Part shown: positions 9,350 to 18,140 of the stretch, one piece after another
Position numbering within the stretch: position 1 is the stretch's first letter
Layout of the letters: every line of letters begins with the position of its first letter
From: Nitrospirillum viridazoti CBAmc
GTDB taxonomy: Bacteria > Pseudomonadota > Alphaproteobacteria > Azospirillales > Azospirillaceae
Length of the DNA stretch: 64,000 nt
Assembly: GCF_000730165.1 (NCBI RefSeq)
Contig: NZ_CP022110.1
Coordinates: forward strand, 310,001-374,000
Reading direction: 5' to 3'
Program-made: the position numbers and the translations under genes
Notes under the pieces: model-generated
Databases searched by the model: none
What the model saw: only the letters and a program-made list of their open reading frames with translations
What the model was told of the DNA's origin: nothing

Positions 9350-9994
9350 TCAGTGGGTGGCCGTGGGCTTGCCGTCGGAGGGGTCGACCCAGCCGACGTT
9401 CCCGTCGGGCCGGCGATAGACCATGTTCAGATGGCCATGCGCGCGGTTGCGGAACAGCAGGGCCGGCAGATCCGCCAGGTCCATGCGCATCACCGCCTCG
9501 CTGACCGTCAGCATGTCGATGTTGGTCTGCATCTCGGCGATGATCATGGGGTGGTGGTCGGCACCGTTGCCGTTCACCGCGTGCCCGTTGTGGCTGCCGG
9601 CCCCTTGACCGCCTTCATCGGCCTCGTCGTCGTGGGCGTCGGCGTTGATGATGTATTTGCGGGCCGGCACGGCGGCCTCGGCCTCGCCGTGCACGCGCTG
9701 GTGATGGTCGCGCAACCGGCGCTTATAGCGTCGCAGGCGCTTGGCGACGCGCTCCGCCGCCTCATCGAAGGCGGGATAGGGTTCCGTGGCTTCGGCATAG
9801 GCTTGCAGAAGGATGCCGCGGCCGACGTGGGCCTGGATGTCCGCCTTGTACAGATGCGCTTCGCGCGACAGCACGACGGTCGCCTCAAGCGGACTGCTGA
9901 AATATTTCTCCACCAACCCAGTCAGTGTGGTCTCGACATGGGTGCGCAGGGACTCGCCAACGTCTAGCTGCTTGCCTTTGACGATTATATGCAT
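9350..9994 (-). CDS. hpf: Ribosome hibernation-promoting factor, long form
   Basis: Binds the 30S subunit in stationary phase and drives formation of inactive 100S ribosome dimers. The N-terminal S30AE domain (about 1-105) starts MHIIVKGKQLDVGESL. An acidic, Gly/His/Asn-rich linker (about 115-150) is followed by the C-terminal dimerisation domain (LTVSEAVMRMDLADLPALLFRN...LNMVYRRPDGNVGWVDP). At 214 residues it is the long form, normal for alphaproteobacteria. It lies directly downstream of rpoN. Confidence 0.95.
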   Translation of the reverse strand: MHIIVKGKQLDVGESLRTHVETTLTGLVEKYFSSPLEATVVLSREAHLYKADIQAHVGRGILLQAYAEATEPYPAFDEAAERVAKRLRRYKRRLRDHHQRVHGEAEAAVPARKYIINADAHDDEADEGGQGAGSHNGHAVNGNGADHHPMIIAEMQTNIDMLTVSEAVMRMDLADLPALLFRNRAHGHLNMVYRRPDGNVGWVDPSDGKPTATH

Positions 9995-10132
9995 GGCCTG
10001 TCCGTCTCGCTTGGTTGGAAGCCAGGAGTGGCGGCGGCGTGGTGCCTTGCCGTCGGCCTTTACAATAGCCCTCGGCCGGCCTTTTGCTGCTGGGAAGGCC
10101 AGCCGTCATGCGCCATCCATCGGGCGCATGGT

Positions 10133-11668
10133 TCAGATCCCAAGGGCCTTCTCCCGGCGACGCTGGACTGAGGAAGGGATCTTCATGGCTTCACGATACT
10201 TGGCGACCGTCCGCCGTGCAATGTCGATCCCCTCATCCCGAAGGATCTCGACCAGACGGTCATCCGAAAGGATCTCATCCGGCTTTTCCGCGTCGATCAG
10301 CACCTTGATGCGGTAACGCACCGCCTCGGCCGAGTGCGAGGCCTGGCCGTCCGCCCCGGAAATGGCTGATGTAAAAAAGTATTTCAGTTCGAACAGGCCG
10401 CGGGGCGTGGCCATGAACTTGTTGGTCGTAACGCGGCTGACGGTGGATTCGTGCATGCCGATCGCCTCCGCTATATCCCGAAGGATAAGGGGGCGCAGGA
10501 ACTGCAGGCCGTGCAGGAAAAACGCGTCCTGCTGGCGCACGATCTCGGTCGCCACCTTCAGGATGGTGTTGGCCCGCTGGTGCAGCGACTTCACCAGCCA
10601 GCTGGCCGACTGGAACTGCTCGGTCAGATACTCCTTGTCCTGCTTGTTCCGGGCGGCCCCCTGGATGCGGGCGTAGTAGCGCTGGTTGACCAGCACACGG
10701 GGCAGGGTGTCGCTGTTCAGCTCCACCAGCCAGCCGCCGCCGGGCTGGGCGCGCATGACGATGTCCGGCACCACGGTCTGCACCGGCTCATGATCGAAGG
10801 CCAGGGCTGGTTTGGGGTTCAGCGCCTTGATCTCGCCGACCATGTCGGCCAGGTCCTCGGCATCCACCTGGCAGACCTTCAGCAGGGCCGGCACGTTGCG
10901 CGCGGCCAGCAGGGGCAGGTTGTCCAGCAGGGCCTGCATGCAGGGGTCCAGCCGGTCCAGCTCCCGCAGCTGCAGCGCCAGGCATTCCTTCAGCGAGCGG
11001 GCGAAAATGCCAACGGGGTCCAGGCGCTGCAACCGTTCCAGAACCGAAACGACCTGGGATTCGGTGCAGCCCAGCTGATCCCCGACCACGGCGATGTCGC
11101 CGGTGAAATAGCCGGCCTCGTCCAGGTAGTCCATCAGGGCGAAGGCCACCATCCGATCCAGGGGATCGGCGATGTCCATGGTGATCTGTTCGGTCAGATG
11201 GTCGCGCAGCGAGACGCTGCCGGACAGCGTCTGCTCGAACGAGTTTTCGTCATCCTCGAAGCTGCCGCCGCGTCCCGACCAGTTGCCGAAGGCCTCGCCG
11301 CCCTCGCCCATGCCGTCGGCCGCCATGTCGACCGCGCTGGAATTGGTCCAGACGTTCTCGAAGTCCGTGTCCAGCGGCGCGTCGCTGGAGGAGCCCATGT
11401 GGTCGGAAGACGTGAGGTCGGCCGTGTCGCGCACGGGCAGGTCGTCGCCACGCGCGACCACCTCCTCCCGGTCCACCCCATCGGGGGCCGGATCGCGGTT
11501 ACGGTCGCCATCATCGCGTTCCAGGAGCGGGTTCTGCTCCATCTCGCGATCGACGTAGTCGGCCAACTCCAGGTTAGACAGCTGCAACAGCTTGATCGCC
11601 TGTTGCAGCTGGGGAGTCATCACCAGCGCCTGGGTCTGCCGAAGATCAAGGCGTTGTTGAAGCGCCAT
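10133..11668 (-). CDS. rpoN: RNA polymerase sigma-54 factor
   Basis: Directs RNA polymerase to -24/-12 promoters that need enhancer-binding activators such as NtrC or NifA. Region I is the Gln/Leu-rich N-terminus (RQTQALVMTPQLQQAIKLLQLSN), region II is acidic (about 55-140), and region III holds the core-binding and HTH parts. The RpoN box is ARRTVAKYREAMKIPSS near the C-terminus. The ATG at 11668 gives 511 residues; a GTG directly before it is an alternative. It sits between lptB and hpf, the conserved proteobacterial layout. Confidence 0.97.
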   Translation of the reverse strand: MALQQRLDLRQTQALVMTPQLQQAIKLLQLSNLELADYVDREMEQNPLLERDDGDRNRDPAPDGVDREEVVARGDDLPVRDTADLTSSDHMGSSSDAPLDTDFENVWTNSSAVDMAADGMGEGGEAFGNWSGRGGSFEDDENSFEQTLSGSVSLRDHLTEQITMDIADPLDRMVAFALMDYLDEAGYFTGDIAVVGDQLGCTESQVVSVLERLQRLDPVGIFARSLKECLALQLRELDRLDPCMQALLDNLPLLAARNVPALLKVCQVDAEDLADMVGEIKALNPKPALAFDHEPVQTVVPDIVMRAQPGGGWLVELNSDTLPRVLVNQRYYARIQGAARNKQDKEYLTEQFQSASWLVKSLHQRANTILKVATEIVRQQDAFFLHGLQFLRPLILRDIAEAIGMHESTVSRVTTNKFMATPRGLFELKYFFTSAISGADGQASHSAEAVRYRIKVLIDAEKPDEILSDDRLVEILRDEGIDIARRTVAKYREAMKIPSSVQRRREKALGI

Positions 11669-11729
11669 CACCCGCCCAAATAAGAACAGTGGCCCGAAAT
11701 GGAATTGCGCAGAACGCGCTTATACTTAG

Positions 11730-12539
11730 TTACAGACTGAACCGTTCGCCAAGGTATACGCGGCGCACGTCCTTGTGGGCCACGATCTCGGACGGTTCAC
11801 CCTCCATCAATACCATACCATCGTGAAGAATGTATGCGCGATCAACGATGTCCAGGGTTTCGCGGACGTTGTGGTCGGTGATCAGGACGCCGATGCCGCG
11901 CTCGCGCAGATGACTGACCAGTTCGCGGATGTCGTTGACGGCGATGGGGTCAATGCCGGCGAACGGCTCGTCCAGCAGGATGAAGTTGGGCTGGGACGCC
12001 AGGGCGCGGGCGATTTCCACGCGGCGGCGCTCACCGCCCGACAGGGCCAGGGCCGAGGTGCGGCGCAGATGGCTGATGGAGAATTCGGCCAGCAACTCGT
12101 CCAGCGTGGCTTCACGCTTGTCGCGGTCCTGCTCCACCACCTCCAGCACGGCGCGGATGTTGTTTTCCACCGTCAGGCCGCGGAAGATGGAGGCCTCCTG
12201 CGGCAGATAGCCTATCCCTAAGCGCGCGCGGCGGTACATGGGCAGGTCGGTGACCTCCAGCCCGTCCAGGGTGATGGTGCCGTAATCGGGCATGATCAGC
12301 CCGGTCATGATGTAGAAGCTGGTGGTCTTGCCGGCGCCGTTGGGGCCCAGCAGGCCTACGACCTCGCCCCGGCGCACGCTGACGCTGACATCGCGCAGCA
12401 CGGGGCGGCCCTTGTAGCTCTTGCCCAGCTTGGTGGCCGTCAGGCCGCTGTTGGGGTTGTCGGACACCAGGCGCGGGCCTCCCGCTTTGGGTTCCCTGGG
12501 TGCCGCCGGCACCTTCGCGGGTTCGGACGTCATGCTCAT
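11730..12539 (-). CDS. lptB: LPS export ABC transporter ATP-binding protein
   Basis: ATPase of the LptB2FGC complex that extracts lipopolysaccharide from the inner membrane. Walker A is [10 protein letters not shown], the ABC signature [16 protein letters not shown], Walker [14 protein letters not shown], followed by the H-loop [10 protein letters not shown]. It carries an N-terminal extension of about 30 residues compared with the E. coli protein. Its ATG at 12539 overlaps the lptA stop by four bases (ATGA). Cytoplasmic face of the inner membrane. Confidence 0.97.
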   Translation of the reverse strand: MSMTSEPAKVPAAPREPKAGGPRLVSDNPNSGLTATKLGKSYKGRPVLRDVSVSVRRGEVVGLLGPNGAGKTTSFYIMTGLIMPDYGTITLDGLEVTDLPMYRRARLGIGYLPQEASIFRGLTVENNIRAVLEVVEQDRDKREATLDELLAEFSISHLRRTSALALSGGERRRVEIARALASQPNFILLDEPFAGIDPIAVNDIRELVSHLRERGIGVLITDHNVRETLDIVDRAYILHDGMVLMEGEPSEIVAHKDVRRVYLGERFSL

Positions 12540-13600
12540 GGCTGTGCTCCGCCGCCGGGGGGTTTGGCGCCGCCAGCGGGCGGCGCGGCGGGGGCCGGGG
12601 CTGCCGGCTGATCGGACTTCTTGGGTATCAGCACGCTGTGCACGCGCCCACCCTTGACGGTCTCGTCGGGCAGCATGCGGCTGACCCCCGTGGCGTTGTT
12701 GACCTCGGCCCTGTGGCCGTTCACCTGGTTCTGACCCTGGGTCAGCTTCACATCGCCCGTCAGGATGGCGATGCGCGTCTTCACGTTATAGGTGCCCTCG
12801 GTGCCGCGCGCGACATCTTTGGGTGTGACGATCAGCACGTTGCCCTTGGCATCCATGCGCGTCATCTCCAGCTGCTTGGCGGCGTTCTCTTCCATGATGC
12901 CCACCAGCACGTCGGCGCGGATACGGTCGCCCTTGTCGTTGATGGCGATGGCGTTGCCGCGCGCGACCAGCAACTGCTGCTGTTTCCAGTATTCCAGGGT
13001 GTCGCGAGCGTAAACCGTGTCGCTGCGCGTGACCAGGTGCAGGTGGTCGCCGGTGAGCACGGTCACGTCCTGGTCCACGTCATAGACGCCGTGGTCGCCA
13101 AAGGCCTGTTGGCTGGGCGATGTCATGACCACCTGGCCGTCGGCGGCCATGCGGTACATCTCGGTCGAGCCGTCATTGGCCTTGCGGTAATAGACCACCA
13201 GGGTGTCGCAGTGCAGGGTATCCTCCCCGCGCGTCACGATGACGTGGCCCCGGGCCACGGCGGCCAGCTGGTCATTGTGCCACTCCATCGTCTCGTCCGA
13301 GGTGATGTCGATGGCGCCCGGGGGGGACGCCGTGACCTCGGCGGGGGTGAAGGGCAGCAGGCCAGGCTCGCCCGGGGCGGCGGGATTCTGCGCCGGCGCG
13401 GCGGCGGGCTTCTTGGCCTTGGCGGGCTTTTCGCCAGCGGGCTTTTCGGCGGCGGGCTTTTCGGCGGCGGGCTTGGCCTCCGCCGTTTCCTCCGCGCGGG
13501 AGGATGGGGCCAAGGCGACCAGGGTCGTGGCTGCAACCGCCAGGCCGCCCAGCATCAGGGTCCGCATCACCGGGACCGTCTTCGTAAACCGGATACTCAA
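12536..13600 (-). CDS. lptA: LPS transport periplasmic protein, OstA family
   Basis: Periplasmic bridge protein carrying LPS from the inner to the outer membrane. A signal peptide ([22 protein letters not shown]) is followed by a low-complexity insert of repeated Ala-Glu-Lys-Pro units (about 37-75), then the OstA beta-jellyroll with repeated [12 protein letters not shown]-, [11 protein letters not shown]- and GNVLIVTP-type strands. The longest frame starts with TTG at 13600 overlapping the lptC stop. An ATG at 13567 would still include the signal peptide. The protein is longer than E. coli LptA mainly because of the insert and a Pro-rich tail. Confidence 0.9.
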   Translation of the reverse strand: MSIRFTKTVPVMRTLMLGGLAVAATTLVALAPSSRAEETAEAKPAAEKPAAEKPAGEKPAKAKKPAAAPAQNPAAPGEPGLLPFTPAEVTASPPGAIDITSDETMEWHNDQLAAVARGHVIVTRGEDTLHCDTLVVYYRKANDGSTEMYRMAADGQVVMTSPSQQAFGDHGVYDVDQDVTVLTGDHLHLVTRSDTVYARDTLEYWKQQQLLVARGNAIAINDKGDRIRADVLVGIMEENAAKQLEMTRMDAKGNVLIVTPKDVARGTEGTYNVKTRIAILTGDVKLTQGQNQVNGHRAEVNNATGVSRMLPDETVKGGRVHSVLIPKKSDQPAAPAPAAPPAGGAKPPGGGAQP

Positions 13601-14409
13601 GGTTTCTTGCCTCCGGGCCGCGACGGTGCCGTGGTGGGGGGGGCCATGGTGGGGGGAGCGGGGAACGGGCCGGCAGGCGCGGCGCCGTCGGCGTGGTGCT
13701 CCTTCTCCACCAGGCGCAGGCGCGCCTTGCCGGTGAAGACGATGGTGCTGCCCTTGTCGGTCATGCGGAAGCCGCCGGCGTCGATGTCGCCGAACGGGCC
13801 CTGGCCAGCCACGCGCGCGTTGCCCCAGGCGATGTTCTTGCTGGTGTCCACTTCCGCCTTGTCGGTGGTGAACTCATAGCCGTGGTCGTGAAACAGCGTG
13901 ACCCTCCCCTCCAGCGTCAGGTGGCCAGACTGCTTGTCGTACCGCCCGGTGTCCCCATTCAGGGTCACCCACTGCCCATTCTTTAGCGTGATCTCCGCCT
14001 CGGGCGAAACAAGATCGATCAGGTTGTCCTGATTGCTTTCCTGCATGGCTCGGTCGGCACGTACTTCCACGGGCCGGTCGGTCTTGTCCGTTCCCAGGAA
14101 ATGGGCGTCCAGCATTTCCAGCTGGCCGGTGCCGGGATCGGCGGGGCGGGGGTTGGTGGTTTCCTTGATCAGGGGCCACAGCGCGATGGCGGCGATGGTC
14201 AAGCCGGCCAGGGTGGGCAATACCACCTTGGCCTGGTTGACGCGACGGGTGTGCCGGGCGCTGGCGCCCCGCCCCCGGTGCTCCTGGCCGCGCTGGTCCG
14301 GGGCACGGCCGGAAGGCGGCGCGGAACCGGCCGGGGGTGCCGGCTGCCGAATCCCGCCCGCGTCGCCGTTGTCGGCGCCGGGGTTTTCTGAAGGGGGGGG
14401 CAGGGTCAT
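13597..14409 (-). CDS. lptC: LPS export ABC transporter periplasmic protein
   Basis: Bitopic membrane protein that passes LPS from LptBFG to LptA. A disordered basic, Pro-rich cytoplasmic tail is followed by one transmembrane segment (VVLPTLAGLTIAAIALWPLI) and a periplasmic LptC beta-jellyroll (EVRADRAMQE, GQWVTLNGDTGRYD, HLTLEGRVTLFHDHGYEF). The start is set at the ATG at 14409 (MTLPPPSEN); longer starts at 14448 or 14481 are possible. A Pro-rich C-terminal tail is present. First gene of the lptC-lptA-lptB-rpoN-hpf-ptsN run. Confidence 0.88.
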   Translation of the reverse strand: MTLPPPSENPGADNGDAGGIRQPAPPAGSAPPSGRAPDQRGQEHRGRGASARHTRRVNQAKVVLPTLAGLTIAAIALWPLIKETTNPRPADPGTGQLEMLDAHFLGTDKTDRPVEVRADRAMQESNQDNLIDLVSPEAEITLKNGQWVTLNGDTGRYDKQSGHLTLEGRVTLFHDHGYEFTTDKAEVDTSKNIAWGNARVAGQGPFGDIDAGGFRMTDKGSTIVFTGKARLRLVEKEHHADGAAPAGPFPAPPTMAPPTTAPSRPGGKKP

Positions 14410-14517
14410 GGTTCCACGGGGTTTGGCCACCAATTGTGGCGCAGGCATGTCCGGCGGCCACCGCCACCGGTTGAGGCCCAATCTAACTGAGCCGGGATTC
14501 CACGGTCAAATCGTCAT

Positions 14518-14547
14518 GCGCCGTCCCTTTTTCCAGGGGGACGGCGC
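14518..14547. other. Perfect 10-bp hairpin between lptC and rnd
   Basis: GCGCCGTCCC pairs with GGGACGGCGC around a 10-base T-rich loop. It lies downstream of rnd and upstream of lptC. There is no clear T-tract on the minus strand after it, so termination is only possible, not shown. A second GC-only inverted repeat (GGCGCGCC) follows at about 14544-14572. Confidence 0.4.
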
Positions 14548-14625
14548 GCCACCCACCCATGCGGCGCGCCCGCGCGGGGTGGGGAGAAGGGGAAAGCGGC
14601 CCGCACCTGCCCCCCAAGGGGTGTC

Positions 14626-15237
14626 CTAGTGGGCGAAAATATCCGGCTCGTCCCAGCCGCTCAGGTCCAGCAGGGCGCGGTGCGGCAGGAAGCGGAAGCA
14701 GGCCTCGGCCAACTCGGTGCGGCCTTCGCGGGCCAGCACGGCGTCGAACTTCGCCTTGATATCATGCAGGTACAGCACGTCGGAGGCGGCGTACTTCAGC
14801 TGCTCGGCCGTCAGCTCCTCCGCACCCCAGTCGGACGACTGCTGCTGCTTGGACAGCTCCACGCCCAGCAGGTCGCGGCACAGATCCTTCAGGCCATGGC
14901 GGTCGGTGTAGGTACGCACCAGCTTGGACGCGATCTTGGTGCAGTAGACCGGGGCGGTCACGACGCCCAGGTACTGGTTCAGCACGGCGATATCGAAGCG
15001 GGCGAAGTGGAACAGTTTCAGCTGCGCCGGATTGGTCAGCAGGCGCTTCAGGTTGGGGGCGTCGTACTGGCCCTGGCGCAGTTGCACCAGGTGGCAGCGG
15101 CCGTCGCCGGACGACAGCTGGATCAGGCACAGGCGGTCGCGGTGGGGGTTCAGGCCCATGGTTTCGGTGTCGATGGCCACCACCGGGCCCAGGTCCAGGC
15201 CGTCGGGCAAATCGCCGTCATAAAGATCGATGGGCAT
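14626..15237 (-). CDS. rnd: Ribonuclease D-type 3'-5' exonuclease (single domain)
   Basis: Trims 3' ends of structured RNAs such as tRNA precursors. Only the DEDD exonuclease domain is present: ExoI VVAIDTETMGL, ExoII FHFARFDIAVL, ExoIII with YAASDVLYL (DEDDy type). The HRDC domains of E. coli RNase D are absent, which is normal for the short alphaproteobacterial form (203 residues). ATG at 15237; a TTG just upstream is an alternative. It lies next to the tRNA-Leu genes and upstream of lptC. Confidence 0.9.
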   Translation of the reverse strand: MPIDLYDGDLPDGLDLGPVVAIDTETMGLNPHRDRLCLIQLSSGDGRCHLVQLRQGQYDAPNLKRLLTNPAQLKLFHFARFDIAVLNQYLGVVTAPVYCTKIASKLVRTYTDRHGLKDLCRDLLGVELSKQQQSSDWGAEELTAEQLKYAASDVLYLHDIKAKFDAVLAREGRTELAEACFRFLPHRALLDLSGWDEPDIFAH

Positions 15238-15384
15238 CAAACCGGTCCTTCATGCTGGAGGGGCTGCCGAGGAAGGCCCGCCGGCGCCAGGGGTGCTCCG
15301 CGAAAGCGAACCCCAGAAACGCCGCGGGCCGCCGGCGTTCCATCGGAACATCGGCGGCCCTGCGACCTTAAACCCGCGCTGAAT

Positions 15385-15471
15385 TGGTGCCCAGGAGAAG
15401 ACTCGAACTTCCACGACATCTCTGCCACAGGTACCTGAAACCTGCGCGTCTACCAATTCCGCCACCTGGGC
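15385..15471 (-). tRNA. tRNA-Leu (anticodon CAG), copy 1
   Basis: Class II tRNA of 87 bases including the encoded CCA. The acceptor stem GCCCAGG pairs with CCTGGGC, the D-arm is GGCGGAATTGGTAGACGCG, the anticodon loop TTCAGGT carries CAG between CAGGT and ACCTG, there is a long variable arm, and the T-loop is GTTCGAGTC. It reads CUG, the dominant leucine codon in this GC-rich genome. Confidence 0.97.
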
Positions 15472-15772
15472 AGCGCGGGCCGCCTAAGTACGATTATGGC
15501 CGGGGCCTGTCAACACCCTTCTTTGGGCGCCTTTGAATTTTTTTGACGGTGGCGCCAGGCGCCGGGCCAAGCACCGGAGTGGCCCCACGCACGACGCGAT
15601 CGCACCCGGCAAGGACGAGGTGTTGGGGGGAGGCGACCTGGCAGGTATTCGATGGGGCAGGTATTCGATGGGAAAGATGGGGGCGATGGACGCGTCAGCA
15701 GGCCCCAGAAACGCCGCGGGCCGCCGGTTCCATTTGGAACACGGCGGCCCTGCGTTGAACCCGCGCTGTAAT

Positions 15773-15859
15773 TGGTGCCCAGGAGAAGACTCGAACTTCC
15801 ACGACATCTCTGCCACAGGTACCTGAAACCTGCGCGTCTACCAATTCCGCCACCTGGGC
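15773..15859 (-). tRNA. tRNA-Leu (anticodon CAG), copy 2
   Basis: Identical over its 87 bases to the copy 388 bases away, including the encoded CCA end and the upstream leader. Being upstream on the minus strand, it could be co-transcribed with the other copy or driven by its own duplicated promoter. Confidence 0.97.
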
Positions 15860-16168
15860 AGCGCGGGCCGCCTAAGTACGATTATGGCCGGGGCCTGTCA
15901 ATACTCTTCTTTTGGCTTTTTTCGTTTTTGGGGAAGGCATACGGGAAGGGGCGTCCGGTGTCCCGCCTCGCCCGCCCACGCACGTGCATGGGCGCGTCCT
16001 CCTCCTTGCATTTCAGGCCTTGGCCAAGCGCCTAGCCCTGGCCCGCGGGCTTCGCTATAAGCTTGGGTCTCCGGCCGCCGCCGGCCCCGATCACTGCCCG
16101 CATGCGGGTATGGTCGGAACCAACAGGTCTGGCGGGTCATTCGTTTAGTGGGCAGAGGGTCTAAGAGG
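15860..16168. other. Intergenic region between tRNA-Leu and the NDUFA9-like gene
   Basis: About 310 bases. The first 50 belong to the tRNA duplication; the rest is GC-rich and holds no recognisable gene. AGAGGG at 16154-16159 serves as the ribosome binding site of the plus-strand gene at 16169. Divergent promoters are expected here, but no clear -35/-10 pair stands out. Confidence 0.5.
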
Positions 16169-17173
16169 ATGGGCACTAGCATTCGTATCGCCACCGTGTT
16201 CGGCGGGGCCGGCTTCATCGGCCGCCATGTCATCCGGCGCCTGGCCAAGACGGGCTGCGTCATCCGCGTGCCCGCCCGCCACCCGGGCGAGGCCGCCTTC
16301 CTCAAGATGAACGGCGCCGTGGGCCAGATCGTCCCCATGGCCGTGGACATCGCCGACGACGCCTCCGTCGCCCGCGCCATCCAGGGCGCCGACATCGTCA
16401 TCAACCTGATGGGCATCCTGGCCGAGAGCGGACGCCAGCGCTTCGACCTAGTGCATGCCGAGGCCGCCGGCCGCATCGCCCGCCTGGCCAAGGGGGCCGA
16501 TGTCGCCCGGCTGGTGCACGTCTCCGCCCTGGGCGCCGACGCCAATTCCCGCTCCGCCTACGCCCGCAGCAAGGCGGCGGGGGAGCAGGCGGTCCGCGCC
16601 GTGTTCCCCGAGGCGACCATCCTACGCCCCAGCGTCGTCTTCGGGCCTGAGGACAATTTCTTCAACCGCTTCGCCGGGATGGCCAAGACGCTGCCCTTCG
16701 TCCCGCTGATCGGCGGCGGCGCCACCCGCTTCCAGCCCGTCTATGTCGGTGACGTGGCCGATGCCATCATCAACGCCGTGACCCGCGCCGGCGCCGAGGG
16801 CAAGACCTTCGAGCTGGGCGGCCCCCGCGCCTACAGTTTCCGCGAGCTGATCCAACTGGTCCTGGACCTGACCGGCCGTAAGACCCGCCTGGTGTCCCTA
16901 CCCTGGGGCCTGGCCAGCCTGCAGGCCGCCTTTCTGGAGATGGTGCCCGGCAAGCCGCTGACCCGCGACCAGGTGACCCTGCTGAAGAGCGACAACGTCC
17001 TGTCCGGTAAGCTGCCGGGCCTGGCCGACCTCGGTGTCGCGCCCACCGCCGCCGAGGTGATCCTGCCGACCTACCTGGATCGCTTCCAGCTGGCCGGCCG
17101 TTACGACAGCCATCGCCAGGGTCCGTCCCTGCCGGTGCTGACCAAGATCGACGCCCACGGCACGCATTACTGA
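16169..17173 (+). CDS. NAD(P)-binding complex I NDUFA9-subunit family protein
   Basis: Atypical short-chain dehydrogenase related to the accessory NDUFA9 subunit of mitochondrial complex I. In bacteria it is probably a quinone- or NADPH-binding protein of unknown reaction. The Rossmann motif VFGGAGFIGRHVIRRLA lies at the N-terminus, the variant catalytic region has HVSALGAD...SAYARSKAAGEQAVR, and ILRPSVVFGPEDNFFNRFA is typical of the family. The ATG at 16169 is preceded by AGAGGG with good spacing; a GTG at 16148 is an alternative. 334 residues. Confidence 0.88.
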   Translation: MGTSIRIATVFGGAGFIGRHVIRRLAKTGCVIRVPARHPGEAAFLKMNGAVGQIVPMAVDIADDASVARAIQGADIVINLMGILAESGRQRFDLVHAEAAGRIARLAKGADVARLVHVSALGADANSRSAYARSKAAGEQAVRAVFPEATILRPSVVFGPEDNFFNRFAGMAKTLPFVPLIGGGATRFQPVYVGDVADAIINAVTRAGAEGKTFELGGPRAYSFRELIQLVLDLTGRKTRLVSLPWGLASLQAAFLEMVPGKPLTRDQVTLLKSDNVLSGKLPGLADLGVAPTAAEVILPTYLDRFQLAGRYDSHRQGPSLPVLTKIDAHGTHY

Positions 17174-17180
17174 GAGATTC

Positions 17181-17246
17181 CCTCAGGCGCCGGGCGCGGA
17201 CGCAGTCGCATCCTGCAGCGGCACGAGCGAAGGCTCATGCTGCTGG
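17181..17246 (-). repeat. Dispersed intergenic stem-loop repeat, copy B (shortened)
   Basis: On the minus strand: hairpin one CAGCAGCATGAG-ccttcg-CTCGTGCCGCTG, then AGGATGCGACTGCGTCC, then directly the end motif GCGCCCGGCGCCTGAGG. The middle GCGAGGAAGCC block and third hairpin are missing. It sits between convergent genes, like copies A and C. Confidence 0.7.
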
Positions 17247-17261
17247 TAGAGATCTAAATGG

Positions 17262-17294
17262 AAAGGGCGCCTTCCCGGCCGGGAGGCGCCCTTT
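17262..17294. terminator. Bidirectional terminator
   Basis: Stem AAAGGGCGCC (17262-17271) pairs with GGCGCCCTTT (17285-17294), flanked by T-runs in both directions. It serves the convergent NDUFA9-like gene and uppP. Confidence 0.85.
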
Positions 17295-17324
17295 TCGTTG
17301 ACCGATTCGGGATCGGCGCGCTTC

Positions 17325-18140
17325 TTAAATATAGATCATTCCCAGCACGACGGCGCCCAAGGCCCAGCAATAGAAGGCGAAGGGCCGCATCGCGTCGATC
17401 TCGTTGCGCTTGAACCAGCGCATCAGCGCCCAGACGGCGACCAGGGCGCAAACGCCTGATACGGCGCCGCCCACCAGCGCGCTCTGGATCACGTCGCCCT
17501 CCGCCTGGCGCAGCATCTTGGGCACCACCAACAGGCTGGCGCCGGCGATGATGGGGGTGGCCAGCAGCATGGAGAAGCGCGCCGCCTCCTCATGTTTCAG
17601 GCCGGCCCAGAAGCCCGCCACCATGCTGGCGCCGGACCGGGAGAAGCCGGGGATCAAGGCCAGGGACTGGGCCAGACCGATCAGCAGGGCCTGGACGAAG
17701 CTGAGGTCGGCCAGCGTGCGCTCGCCCCGGCCGCGCAGCCGCTCGCCAAAAAACAGCAGGAAGCCGTTCACGATCAGGAAGATTGCGGCGTTGAACGGGT
17801 CGCTGAAGGCGGCGCGCAGCACCTTCTCGAAGGCCAGGCCCAGGATGGCGGCGGGGATGGTGCCTACCACCAGCAGGGCCAGCACGCGGCGGTCCGGGCC
17901 CCCCTTGACCACGCCCGCCAGCAGGTTGACCCAGTCGCGCCAGAAGAACACCAGCAGGGCCGCCGCCGTGCCCAGGTGCAGCATCACCAGATAGGGCAGG
18001 AAGTGTTCCTTAAGGAAGGCCTGGTCCAGACCCCAGCCCAGCAGGAAGGGCGTCAGCACCCCGTGGGCGACGCTGCTGATGGGGAAAAGCTCGGTGATGC
18101 CCTGGATGATCGCGAAGATCAGGGTCTGCAAAAAAGACAT
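17325..18140 (-). CDS. uppP: Undecaprenyl-diphosphatase (BacA/UppP family)
   Basis: Dephosphorylates undecaprenyl diphosphate to recycle the lipid carrier for peptidoglycan and polysaccharide synthesis; overproduction gives bacitracin resistance. 271 residues, strongly hydrophobic with about eight membrane segments. Family motifs are QGITELFPISS near residue 13 and PGFSRSGASMVAG in the second half (conserved Ser-Arg). The first motif ends SSVAH where most members have SS(T/S)GH, a divergence worth noting, but Glu, Ser and His are retained. ATG at 18140. Confidence 0.9.
   Translation of the reverse strand: MSFLQTLIFAIIQGITELFPISSVAHGVLTPFLLGWGLDQAFLKEHFLPYLVMLHLGTAAALLVFFWRDWVNLLAGVVKGGPDRRVLALLVVGTIPAAILGLAFEKVLRAAFSDPFNAAIFLIVNGFLLFFGERLRGRGERTLADLSFVQALLIGLAQSLALIPGFSRSGASMVAGFWAGLKHEEAARFSMLLATPIIAGASLLVVPKMLRQAEGDVIQSALVGGAVSGVCALVAVWALMRWFKRNEIDAMRPFAFYCWALGAVVLGMIYI

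Larger units (their letters stand above)
15311..15908 (-). repeat. Tandem duplication of a tRNA-Leu unit (about 210 bp, twice)
   Basis: The unit 15311-15520 is repeated nearly base for base at 15699-15908, offset 388. Each copy has the complete tRNA gene, its upstream leader (CGTACTTAGGCGGCCCGCGC) and a downstream GC-rich hairpin (GGGCCGCCG...CGGCGGCCC) that probably terminates transcription. The roughly 180-base spacer between copies (15521-15698) is unique and contains a 17-base direct repeat (GGCAGGTATTCGATGGG, about 15640-15675). No protein gene is seen in 15472-15772. Confidence 0.85.
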
